Source: Nitriliruptoraceae bacterium (lineage in GTDB: Bacteria; Actinomycetota; Nitriliruptoria; Nitriliruptorales; Nitriliruptoraceae). Taken from it: a DNA stretch of 5,384 bases. Positions 1-5,384 of the stretch are shown here, in pieces (the first letter of the stretch is position 1; each line of letters begins with the position of its first letter). The position numbers were made by a program, and so were the translations under genes. Below the pieces are notes generated by a model, which did no database searches, was not told the origin of the DNA, and worked only from the letters and a program-made list of their open reading frames with translations. Where the stretch lies: assembly GCA_007131525.1 (NCBI GenBank), contig SLQK01000076.1:1-5384 (forward strand). The letters are read 5' to 3'.

Positions 1-1455
1 ACCGAGGATCCGGCCGCTCGGGCCGCCTCCCTCTACGACAAGGTCTTCAGCGAGTACGGCGACGACTCGGTGGCGCAGCTCGGCGGCGCCCACGTCGCGC
101 TCGAGGACGTCTCCAACCTGCTGACCAAGCGGATCGAGTGGGGGCGGCTGGCCGCCTACCTGGAGCAGTCCACCCGCTACATCCCCTACGACTCCAAGCC
201 CGGTGGTCGCTACCGCTACCACCGTGACGCCGATGTCATGGCCGGACCCCACGCCGCGGCCTACGTCGAGCACCTCGACGCGATCTTCGACCTCTACGCG
301 GGGCTGGTGCCGCAGGTGCTCGACTGGGTCCGCGAGCGGTGGCCGAAGGACGAGGCCACCTCGCCCTTCGCCTACCGCAACGCCACCAAGGCCAAGGCGC
401 TCGACCTGCTCCGGGGTCTGCTGCCTGCGGCCACCACCTCCAACGTCGGCATGTTCGCCTCGGGGCAGTCCTACGAGGGTCTGCTGCTGCGGCTCAGAGC
501 CGACGAGCTCGCCGAGTCCCGGGCGGTCGCCGACCGGCTGCTGACCGAACTACGGCAGGTGATCCCCTCCTTCCTCACCCGGGTCGACCGTCCCGACCGC
601 GGCGGCGCCTGGTCGGCCTACCTCGCTGCCCGCCGGGACGAGACCCGCGCCCTCGCCCGGGCGCTGGTACCCCAGGACCCCATCCAGCCGGCGGAGCTCG
701 TGACCCTGACGGACTGGGCCCCCCGCGACCCGGTCGACGCCGAGGTCGCCCTGGTCACCGCCGCCCTCTACCCCCACGTGACGATCCCGGAGCAGCAGCT
801 CGAGGCCGAGGTGCGCACCTGGCCGGCTGCGCGGCGTGCCGAGGTGCTGGCCGCCTACGTCGGCGAGCGCACCAACCGCCGCCACAAGCCCGGCCGCGGC
901 TTCGAGCGGGTCTGGTACCGCTTCGATGTGCTGGGTGACTACGGGGGGTTCCGCGACCTGCAGCGGCACCGCATGCTCACGATCGAGTGGCAGGACCTGA
1001 CCACGGTCCACGGCTACGAGACCCCGCCGGAGCTCGCCGAGGCCGGCGTCGAGGACCGCTGGCACGAAGCCCTGGAACGGTCGGCCGCACTGGAGGCCCT
1101 GCTCGCCCCCGACCACCCGGTGGCAGCCCAGTACGCGGTCTGCTTCGCCTACCGGGTGCGCTACGCGATCCAGCTCAACGCCCGGGCAGCGATGCAGATG
1201 CTGGAGCTGCGCTCGATCCCCCAGGGCCACCCCCAGTACCGCCGGGTGGTCCAGGCCATGCACCGCCAGATCGGCGAGGTGGCCGGGCACCGCGCGGTGG
1301 CCGAGGCCATGGTCCACGTCGACCACGGGGCCAGCGAGCTCGAGCGGCTGGCCGCGGAGCAGGCCGCCGAGCGTCGCCGAGCGGCGCGGCAGGACGGCCG
1401 TGCAGCCCCGCAGGCCGACGGTGCGGCTAACGACCGGCGAGGAGGTCTGGCATGA
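1..1455 (+). CDS. Long, tandem-duplicated ThyX-like flavin-dependent thymidylate synthase family protein (5' truncated)
   Basis: The frame is open from base 1, so the true start lies upstream; 484 residues are visible (numbered here from the window edge). Canonical ThyX is about 220-250 residues, forms a homotetramer and methylates dUMP to dTMP using FAD, NADPH and methylene-tetrahydrofolate. Two successive regions resemble that fold. In half 1 (about 1-200), the EQSTRY motif at 55-60 matches the end of the signature RHRxxSxNExSxRY, followed by an LLPAATTSN segment and LRLR near 163-166. In half 2 (about 270-440), RHR at 322-324 matches the start of the signature, followed by LNAR (392-395) and LELRSIPQGH (from 401), which resemble the C-terminal nucleotide-binding segment. 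Each half lacks what the other keeps. The last 40 or so residues are an Ala/Arg-rich, probably disordered tail. The stop overlaps the next gene by ATGA. Membership of the ThyX superfamily is well supported; thymidylate synthase activity is unproven, so no gene symbol is given. Confidence 0.82.
   Translation, partial: TEDPAARAASLYDKVFSEYGDDSVAQLGGAHVALEDVSNLLTKRIEWGRLAAYLEQSTRYIPYDSKPGGRYRYHRDADVMAGPHAAAYVEHLDAIFDLYAGLVPQVLDWVRERWPKDEATSPFAYRNATKAKALDLLRGLLPAATTSNVGMFASGQSYEGLLLRLRADELAESRAVADRLLTELRQVIPSFLTRVDRPDRGGAWSAYLAARRDETRALARALVPQDPIQPAELVTLTDWAPRDPVDAEVALVTAALYPHVTIPEQQLEAEVRTWPAARRAEVLAAYVGERTNRRHKPGRGFERVWYRFDVLGDYGGFRDLQRHRMLTIEWQDLTTVHGYETPPELAEAGVEDRWHEALERSAALEALLAPDHPVAAQYAVCFAYRVRYAIQLNARAAMQMLELRSIPQGHPQYRRVVQAMHRQIGEVAGHRAVAEAMVHVDHGASELERLAAEQAAERRRAARQDGRAAPQADGAANDRRGGLA
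1438..1446 (+). promoter_or_regulatory. Strong ribosome binding site for the small membrane protein
   Basis: The bases CGAGGAGGT are a near-perfect Shine-Dalgarno sequence. They lie inside the end of the ThyX-like gene, 5 bases before the ATG at 1452. This fixes the start of the downstream gene and shows that it is really translated despite its small size. Confidence 0.8.
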
Positions 1456-1826
1456 ACGAGCGCGTGCGGAGCGTCCTCGAGGGGGTCGTCGTCGGCATCG
1501 TGCCGCTGCTGCTGGTCGACCTGGCCCGGATCCTCACCGAGGCGGTCGCCGCCGATGGTGGGGAGACGTCGAGGTGGTGGCCGGTGGCCGCGTACTTCGC
1601 CACCGGCCTCGTCGCCGCCTACGGGGTGGGTGCCGGGCGGCGGGACCGGATCGTGCCGGCGATCGGGGCGGTGGTCGTGCTGCTGGCGGTGGCGCCGCAG
1701 CTGCCCTTCGCGCCCCCCGGCGGGTTCGTGCTCCCGCTGGTCCCGACCACCGCGGCCAGCCAGGCGGTCGCGCTGGCGACCGCCGGCGCCTACGTCTACG
1801 CCGCGGTCCGGGGCCCCAACACCTGA
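1452..1826 (+). CDS. Small integral membrane protein of unknown function, coupled to the ThyX-like gene
   Basis: This 124-residue protein is not one I recognise. Hydrophobic stretches suggest four membrane helices at about residues 7-30, 43-61, 66-84 and 93-118. The basic GAGRRDR loop between helices 2 and 3 probably faces the cytoplasm. There is no cleavable signal peptide, enzyme motif or cysteine. The ATG start is well set by a strong GAGGAGGT site 5 bases upstream, and it overlaps the TGA of the preceding gene by ATGA, so the two genes are very likely co-transcribed and translationally coupled. The gene ends 13 bases before the stop of a convergent gene. Coupling could hint at a role linked to the ThyX-like protein, but nothing in the sequence states one. 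It is real as a gene on start signal and hydrophobicity; its function is unknown. Confidence 0.75.
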   Translation: MNERVRSVLEGVVVGIVPLLLVDLARILTEAVAADGGETSRWWPVAAYFATGLVAAYGVGAGRRDRIVPAIGAVVVLLAVAPQLPFAPPGGFVLPLVPTTAASQAVALATAGAYVYAAVRGPNT

Positions 1827-1828
1827 CC

Positions 1829-1840
1829 GCACCGTTGTGC
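1829..1840. terminator. Short hairpin in the convergent intergenic gap (weak terminator candidate)
   Basis: Only 13 bases separate the two convergent stop codons. GCAC at 1829-1832 and GTGC at 1837-1840 can pair around a CGTT loop. The stem is only 4 bp and has no U-tract on either strand, so it does not look like a standard intrinsic terminator. Termination may be factor-dependent, or transcripts may simply overlap. Confidence 0.2.
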
Positions 1841-2631
1841 TAGCCGTCGTCGATCGCGGTGAAGCTCCGACGGGCACGCACGGGTGGGGCCAGGGGGGTT
1901 CCGTCGCCCCGGTTGAGGTCGACGGTGACCTGCCAGGTGCCCGGTGGCACGGCGATCTGGACGGTCGCCTCGCGGCAGGGTGCCGCGATCGTGCAGCCGA
2001 CCACCTCGATGTCGAGTCGGCGTTGTGGGGCGGCCCCGTCGTCGCGCAGCTCCTGGAGCGCGACGGTCAGCTCACCGGCCTCCTCCGGGTCCTCGGGCAG
2101 GGCCGACAGTGCCGCCCCCCCCGGCCCGATGGAGCCACCCGTGACGGCCACCCGCAGTGAGATCACCCCGGCGGCGAGCTCGGCGCCCTCGTGTGGCTCG
2201 AGCACGGCGAGTTCGGCGTCGTCGCTGCGGGGCAGGATCTCCGGTGGCGGGTGGAGCGCGATGGTCAGGGTCGGGGAGAGCAGCCACGCGCTGACCGCCA
2301 GCAGCGCCAGCGCGCCCATCGGGACGGGCGCGGGCAACCGCAGGTCAACGCCGGCCAGGCCACCCAGCAGCAGCGTGCCCAGGGCGACGACCGCCAGCGG
2401 CAGACCCCACCCGATCCCGTCGGAGAGCACGTCGTGCCTGAGGACCCCGAGGCTGGCCAGGACGGCCGTGACCGCCAGGGGTGCCACGAGGTCTCCGGGA
2501 CGGCGGACCTCCAGCCACCCGAGCCCGGCAGCAACGACGGTCCCGGTGAGCACCACCCCGGCGACCACGACCATCGCCTGCCAGGTGGAGCCCGGGCCGG
2601 CGTGCGCCAGGACCAGGGCGGTGAGGGTCAC
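1840..2631 (-). CDS. Polytopic membrane protein with C-terminal, probably extracytoplasmic domain, unknown function
   Basis: This 263-residue protein is not one I recognise. Its N-terminal half is hydrophobic, with likely helices at about 16-40, 47-64, 74-95 and 103-126. The first few residues (MTLTALVLAHAGPGS) might form a short extra hydrophobic start. From about 130 to the end it is soluble and acidic, with alternating beta-like segments (ISLRVAV, RRLDIEVVG, TVQIAVPPGTWQVTVDL) that suggest a small beta-sandwich. Two cysteines, C213 and C219, flank a short loop and could form a disulfide if this domain is outside the membrane. The GTG start at 2631 overlaps the TGA of the upstream Dabb gene by GTGA, with no clear Shine-Dalgarno of its own, which fits translational coupling. 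The C-terminal part loosely recalls YtkA/CopC-type Ig-like domains, but I could not confirm that and do not assign a function. Confidence 0.7.
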   Translation of the reverse strand: MTLTALVLAHAGPGSTWQAMVVVAGVVLTGTVVAAGLGWLEVRRPGDLVAPLAVTAVLASLGVLRHDVLSDGIGWGLPLAVVALGTLLLGGLAGVDLRLPAPVPMGALALLAVSAWLLSPTLTIALHPPPEILPRSDDAELAVLEPHEGAELAAGVISLRVAVTGGSIGPGGAALSALPEDPEEAGELTVALQELRDDGAAPQRRLDIEVVGCTIAAPCREATVQIAVPPGTWQVTVDLNRGDGTPLAPPVRARRSFTAIDDG

Positions 2632-2927
2632 GGCAGGTCGGCGGGCTCGTCGTCGGTGGCGATGTCCAGGCGGACGGTGGGGATGCCGAGCGCCCTGATG
2701 CGCTCGACCACCGGCACGTGCTCCGGGTGGACCCGGTAGCGCGTGAGGGCCTCGACGTCGGCGAAGACGGTCAGCAGACCGGTGACCGTCGGTTCCTCGA
2801 CGTCGCGGGCGACCCGCAGCCAGGCGACCTCGTCGATGTCGGCCAGGGCCGCCAGCGACGCCTCCAGCTCCTGCCGGGTCTCCTCGTCCACCTCTGCGCA
2901 GTCGAAGCGCACCACGTGCCAGATCAC
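2628..2927 (-). CDS. Dabb-family (stress-responsive dimeric alpha/beta-barrel) protein
   Basis: This 99-residue protein has the usual length and pattern of the Dabb family. It opens with the beta-strand MIWHVVRFD, in which the early His (H4) is typical. A charged helix follows (EETRQELEASLAAL), then a central strand (TVTGLLTVFAD) and the characteristic Y..HP.H motif at residues 64-70 (YRVHPEH), before a helix and a final strand. Dabb proteins are small cytoplasmic homodimers related to ferredoxin-like barrels. Family members range from stress-induced plant proteins to polyketide cyclases, and most bacterial ones have no known substrate. The GTG start at 2927 is chosen because GGAGGAG lies 6 bases upstream and because family homology begins there. 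The frame stays open much further upstream, but that stretch runs antisense to dapA and has no Dabb similarity. It is the first gene of a two-gene operon with the membrane protein at 1840-2631, overlapping it by 4 bases. Confidence 0.85.
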   Translation of the reverse strand: MIWHVVRFDCAEVDEETRQELEASLAALADIDEVAWLRVARDVEEPTVTGLLTVFADVEALTRYRVHPEHVPVVERIRALGIPTVRLDIATDDEPADLP

Positions 2928-2933
2928 GACGCT

Positions 2934-2940
2934 CTCCTCC
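2934..2940 (-). promoter_or_regulatory. Ribosome binding site that fixes the Dabb GTG start
   Basis: On the minus strand GGAGGAG stands 6 bases before the GTG at 2927-2925. It favours this short 99-residue reading over the much longer open frame that extends into the antisense of dapA. Confidence 0.75.
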
Positions 2941-3060
2941 GGGTCGGGGTCGGTGCGACCCGCTGGACGACGGCGACCGGCCGCAGGTGCACGGGCGTTA
3001 GGATAGGGCCGCGATGCCTCTGGCCCGATCGGTGCAGGGGTCCTCGGTCCGCCGCTCACG

Positions 3061-3066
3061 AGGAGG
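3061..3066 (+). promoter_or_regulatory. Shine-Dalgarno sequence for dapA
   Basis: AGGAGG lies 12 bases before the ATG at 3079, slightly further than usual. No other in-frame start sits closer, the frame is closed upstream by TAG at 3004, and the next in-frame ATG (3142) would cut into the conserved N-terminal strand, so 3079 remains the best start. Confidence 0.6.
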
Positions 3067-3078
3067 CGACGAGCCTCG

Positions 3079-4002
3079 ATGCCCATCCCACCCCTCGACC
3101 ATCCGAGCCCGCCTGAGGGCATCGGTCGGGTCGTCACCGCCATGGCGACGCCCTTCCGGTCCGACCACAGCCTCGACCTCGACGGGGTCGCCGTGCTGGC
3201 GGAGCACCTCGTCACCCACGGCACCGACACCGTGCTGGTCAACGGGACCACCGGTGAGTCGCCCACGCTGCAGGGCGAGGAGCCGCTCGAGGTGCTGCGC
3301 GTCGTCCGTGACACCGTCGCTGGACGCGCCACGGTCATGCTGGGGACGGGGTCCAACGACACGGCCCGGACCGTCGCCGCCACCGCGAGGGCCGCAGCGG
3401 CCGGCGCCGACGCGGTCCTGGTCGTCACGCCCTACTACAACCGCCCCGACCAGCGGGGCCTCGAGGCCCACTTCAAGGCCGCCGCCACCGCCACCGACCT
3501 GCCCATGGTGGTCTACGACATCCCCTCCCGCAGCGCCCGCACCATCGAGGTCGCCACCCACGTCGCTCTCGCCGAGGTGGAGAACATCGTCGGCGTCAAG
3601 GACGCCACCGCCGACTGTGGGCGGGCCGGTGATCTGCTGCGCGCCACCGCCGGCGCGCCCGGTGGGTACGCCATGTGGTCGGGTGCCGACGAGGTGAACC
3701 TACCCCTGCTGTCGGTCGGTGCGGTCGGGGTGGTCTCGGTCGCCTCCCACCTGGTCGGACCGGAGATCGCGGCCATGATCGCGGCCTTCCCCACCGACCC
3801 GGCGCGGGCCCGGGCGCTCCACCTCGCCTGCCTCCCGGTCCACCGCGCGTTGTTCGGGCAGCCCTCGCCGGCCCCGTTGAAGGGCGCCCTGGCCCGGCTC
3901 GGGCTGCCGGCCGGGCCCGTCCGGCCGCCGCTGGCCGATGCGTCGCCCGCGGCGGTGGACGCCGTCCTCACGGCGCTGCAGCCGATCTCGGAGCAACGAT
4001 GA
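3079..4002 (+). CDS. dapA: 4-hydroxy-tetrahydrodipicolinate synthase
   Basis: DapA condenses pyruvate with L-aspartate-4-semialdehyde in the cytoplasm, the first committed step toward meso-diaminopimelate (for peptidoglycan) and lysine. The 307-residue length is normal for this TIM-barrel family. All key residues are visible at a constant offset of 13 from the E. coli enzyme: T57-T58 in NGTTGESPTL, Y120 in VTPYYNRP, catalytic Y146 and R151 in YDIPSR, and the Schiff-base lysine K174 in GVKDAT. Asp147 replaces the Asn common in YNVPSR, a conservative difference. The first 15 or so residues, rich in proline, precede the conserved GRVVTAMATPF strand. The stop overlaps the RNase J start by ATGA, so the two genes form an operon. 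A dapA-rnj pair, often with thyX just before it, is known in actinobacteria such as Mycobacterium tuberculosis. Related aldolases (N-acetylneuraminate lyase, KDG aldolase) share the fold, but the motifs and context favour DapA. Confidence 0.96.
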   Translation: MPIPPLDHPSPPEGIGRVVTAMATPFRSDHSLDLDGVAVLAEHLVTHGTDTVLVNGTTGESPTLQGEEPLEVLRVVRDTVAGRATVMLGTGSNDTARTVAATARAAAAGADAVLVVTPYYNRPDQRGLEAHFKAAATATDLPMVVYDIPSRSARTIEVATHVALAEVENIVGVKDATADCGRAGDLLRATAGAPGGYAMWSGADEVNLPLLSVGAVGVVSVASHLVGPEIAAMIAAFPTDPARARALHLACLPVHRALFGQPSPAPLKGALARLGLPAGPVRPPLADASPAAVDAVLTALQPISEQR

Positions 4003-5384
4003 GCGCAGCTGACGGGGTCGAGGTCACCTTCCTCGGTGGTCTCGGCGAGATCGGCCGCAACATGGCCACGATCGAGATCGACGGCCGTATCGGCATCGTC
4101 GACGTCGGGGTCCTCTTCCCCGACGAGGAGCACCTCGGGGTGGATCTCATCCTCGCCGACTGGGGCTGGCTGGCCGAGCGTGGTGACGACGTCGAGGGCG
4201 TGTTCCTGACCCACGGTCACCTCGATCACATCGGCGCCCTGCCCTACCTCCTCCGCGACCTCGACCGGACCCTGGACGTCTACGGCACGCGGCTGACGAT
4301 CGCCTTCTGCGAGGCGATCCTCGAGGAGTGGTCGGACCTGCCCACGCCGCGCTACCACGAGGTCGAGCCCGGTGACCGGTTCACCCAGGGGCCCTTCGAC
4401 GTCGAGGCGGTCCAGGTCAGCCACTCGATCCCCGACGGGGTCGCCTTCGCCTTCCGGACACCCGAGGGCATGATCGTCCACACCGGCGACTTCAAGCTGG
4501 ACCAGTCGCCGCTGGACGGGCGCCCCACCGATCTCGCCCACTTCGCCCGGCTCGGCGACGAGGGCGTCGACCTGCTCCTGGCCGACTCGACCGGCGCGGA
4601 GAGCCCGGGCCACGTCCGGCCCGAGCGCACGATCGGGGCGACGATCCGCCAGCACCTCTCCGAGGCCGAGGGATTGGTCGTCGTGGCCTCCTTCGCCAGC
4701 CACGTGCACCGCATCCAGCAGGTGCTCGACGCCGCGCTCGAGGTGGGTCGCCGCCCGGTGTTCGTCGGTCGCTCCATGGTGCGCAACATGGCGATCGCCG
4801 GTGAGCTCGGCTACCTCGACTTCGACGCCGATCTGGCCGTCGACCCCAACGACGTGGACCGCTACGACCGGTCCGAGCTGATCGTGGTCTCCACCGGCTC
4901 CCAGGGGGAGCCCTTCAGCGCCCTGTCCCTGATGGGTGCCGGGGAGCACCGTCGCCTCGAGGTGGGGGAGGGGGACCTGGTGATCCTGGCCTCCAGCCTC
5001 ATCCCGGGCAACGAGCAGGCGGTGTTCCGCTCGATCAACAACCTGTCCCGTCGTGGCTGCACCGTGATCCACGGTGGCGTCGCCCACGTCCACGTCTCCG
5101 GTCACGCCAGCCGCGAGGAGCTGATCCTGTTCCACAACATCGTGGAGCCGGAGCACTTCATCCCCGTCCACGGCGAGCACCGGCACCTGCGGGCCCACGC
5201 CGAGATCGCCCGGGAGACCGGGTGCCTGCCGGAGAAGGTGTTCATCTGCGAGGACGGCGACTCGGTCGTGCTCCGCGACGGCGAGGTGACCCGCGGTGAG
5301 GGCCGTCCGACGAGCCACGTCTACATCGACGGGCTGCTCGACGACGTCGGTCCGGCGCTGCTGCGCGACCGGCGGCGCATCGGT
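3999..5384 (+). CDS. rnj: Ribonuclease J (metallo-beta-lactamase / beta-CASP RNase), 3' truncated
   Basis: RNase J is a cytoplasmic zinc-dependent enzyme with endonuclease and 5'-to-3' exonuclease activity, acting in mRNA decay and rRNA maturation. The first 462 residues of about 550-560 are present; the frame is open at the window edge. It begins with the typical FLGGLGEIGRN strand. Metal ligands are intact: H72, H74, D76 and H77 in THGHLDHIGALPYLL, H142 in HSIPD, and D164 in HTGDFK. The beta-CASP part carries FASHVHRIQQ, FVGRSM and STGSQGEP. H365 and H369 in HVSGH and H391 in FIPVHGEHRHL complete the active site. The C-terminal dimerisation domain begins around VYIDG and LRDRR, then is cut off. 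One variation is that the metal motif reads HGHLDH rather than the usual HGHEDH; the changed residue is not a metal ligand. GGAG lies 5 bases before the ATG, which overlaps the dapA stop. Confidence 0.96.
   Translation, partial: MSAADGVEVTFLGGLGEIGRNMATIEIDGRIGIVDVGVLFPDEEHLGVDLILADWGWLAERGDDVEGVFLTHGHLDHIGALPYLLRDLDRTLDVYGTRLTIAFCEAILEEWSDLPTPRYHEVEPGDRFTQGPFDVEAVQVSHSIPDGVAFAFRTPEGMIVHTGDFKLDQSPLDGRPTDLAHFARLGDEGVDLLLADSTGAESPGHVRPERTIGATIRQHLSEAEGLVVVASFASHVHRIQQVLDAALEVGRRPVFVGRSMVRNMAIAGELGYLDFDADLAVDPNDVDRYDRSELIVVSTGSQGEPFSALSLMGAGEHRRLEVGEGDLVILASSLIPGNEQAVFRSINNLSRRGCTVIHGGVAHVHVSGHASREELILFHNIVEPEHFIPVHGEHRHLRAHAEIARETGCLPEKVFICEDGDSVVLRDGEVTRGEGRPTSHVYIDGLLDDVGPALLRDRRRIG

Larger units (their letters stand above)
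2928..3078. promoter_or_regulatory. Divergent intergenic promoter region between the Dabb operon and dapA
   Basis: This gap of about 150 bases separates divergently transcribed genes, so it must carry the promoters for the Dabb operon and, most likely, for dapA-rnj. On the + strand, TAGGAT at 2999-3004 fits the TAnnnT -10 pattern common in actinobacteria and would give a leader of roughly 65-70 bases before dapA. On the - strand, TATCCT (3005-3000) overlaps it almost exactly and could serve the Dabb operon. No convincing -35 box is visible on either side. A GTGCAC palindrome sits at 2987-2992. I see no riboswitch-like structure, such as a lysine riboswitch, in so short a leader. The promoter calls rest on single hexamers. 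Confidence 0.4.

Noticed and set aside
550..1326. A 258-codon open frame on the minus strand
   Set aside because: It is antisense to the ThyX-like gene, whose motifs and codon pattern are clear; the translation shows no recognisable fold.
70..1455. Taking the GTG at 70 as the start of the ThyX-like gene
   Set aside because: The frame is open back to base 1, and the upstream residues continue the family-like helix leading into YGDDS, so the gene starts outside the window.
1810..1817. GGGGCCCC palindrome as a terminator stem
   Set aside because: It is a perfect palindrome with no loop and lies within the coding sequence, so it cannot form a normal terminator hairpin.
1844..1873. CCGTCG ... 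CGACGG inverted repeat near the end of the minus-strand membrane gene
   Set aside because: The stem is 6 bp with an 18-base loop inside coding sequence and has no U-tract; such pairs are expected by chance in DNA this GC-rich.
1859..2698. A 279-codon open frame on the plus strand
   Set aside because: Its translation is rich in Ser, Arg, Thr and Pro without hydrophobic or domain structure. The opposite strand gives a coherent membrane protein with helices and GTGA coupling to a Dabb gene.
2928..3428. N-terminal extension of the Dabb protein to 266 residues
   Set aside because: The extension is low-complexity, antisense to dapA over most of its length and crosses the intergenic region. A good ribosome site and family homology both place the start at 2927.
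3014..3697. A 227-codon open frame on the plus strand starting at the ATG near 3014
   Set aside because: It overlaps dapA in another frame and its translation is Ser/Pro/Arg-rich without motifs. DapA in the correct frame has every catalytic residue.
3513..5318. A 601-codon open frame on the minus strand
   Set aside because: It lies antisense to dapA and RNase J, both of which have unmistakable family motifs. Its translation is low-complexity (rich in V, G, D, H, E, L) with no domain, as expected from the complement of GC-rich coding DNA.

Overview
The window is very GC-rich (roughly 70% or more by eye), bacterial and chromosomal. The genes are tightly packed, have G/C-ending codons and join through 4-base ATGA/GTGA overlaps. 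The gene content points to the Actinomycetota: a ThyX-family protein, then DapA, then RNase J, an order known from mycobacteria and Streptomyces. The long ThyX-like protein and the extra genes between it and dapA suggest a deep-branching lineage such as Acidimicrobiia or Nitriliruptoria. That placement is an inference, not a sequence match.

Layout. (1) Positions 1-1455, + strand: a 5'-truncated, long protein related to flavin-dependent thymidylate synthase. It appears to contain two tandem ThyX-like halves. (2) Positions 1452-1826, + strand: a small four-helix membrane protein of unknown function, translationally coupled to gene 1. (3) Positions 1840-2631, - strand: an unrecognised membrane protein with about four helices and a C-terminal, probably extracytoplasmic domain. 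(4) Positions 2628-2927, - strand: a 99-residue Dabb (dimeric alpha/beta-barrel) protein, upstream of gene 3 in the same operon. (5) Positions 2928-3078: a divergent promoter region of about 150 bases. (6) Positions 3079-4002, + strand: dapA, with all expected catalytic residues. (7) Positions 3999-5384, + strand: ribonuclease J, coupled to dapA and running off the right edge.

DapA and RNase J are ordinary, intact core genes for lysine/cell-wall precursor synthesis and RNA processing. The most interesting item is gene 1. The diagnostic ThyX signature RHRxxSxNExSxRY is split between the halves: the first keeps only its end (ExSxRY) and the second keeps only its start (RHR). This suggests either a composite active site or a diverged, non-canonical function. 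I see no rRNA, tRNA, CRISPR array, insertion sequence, phage gene or large repeat. The rest of the window is conventional.
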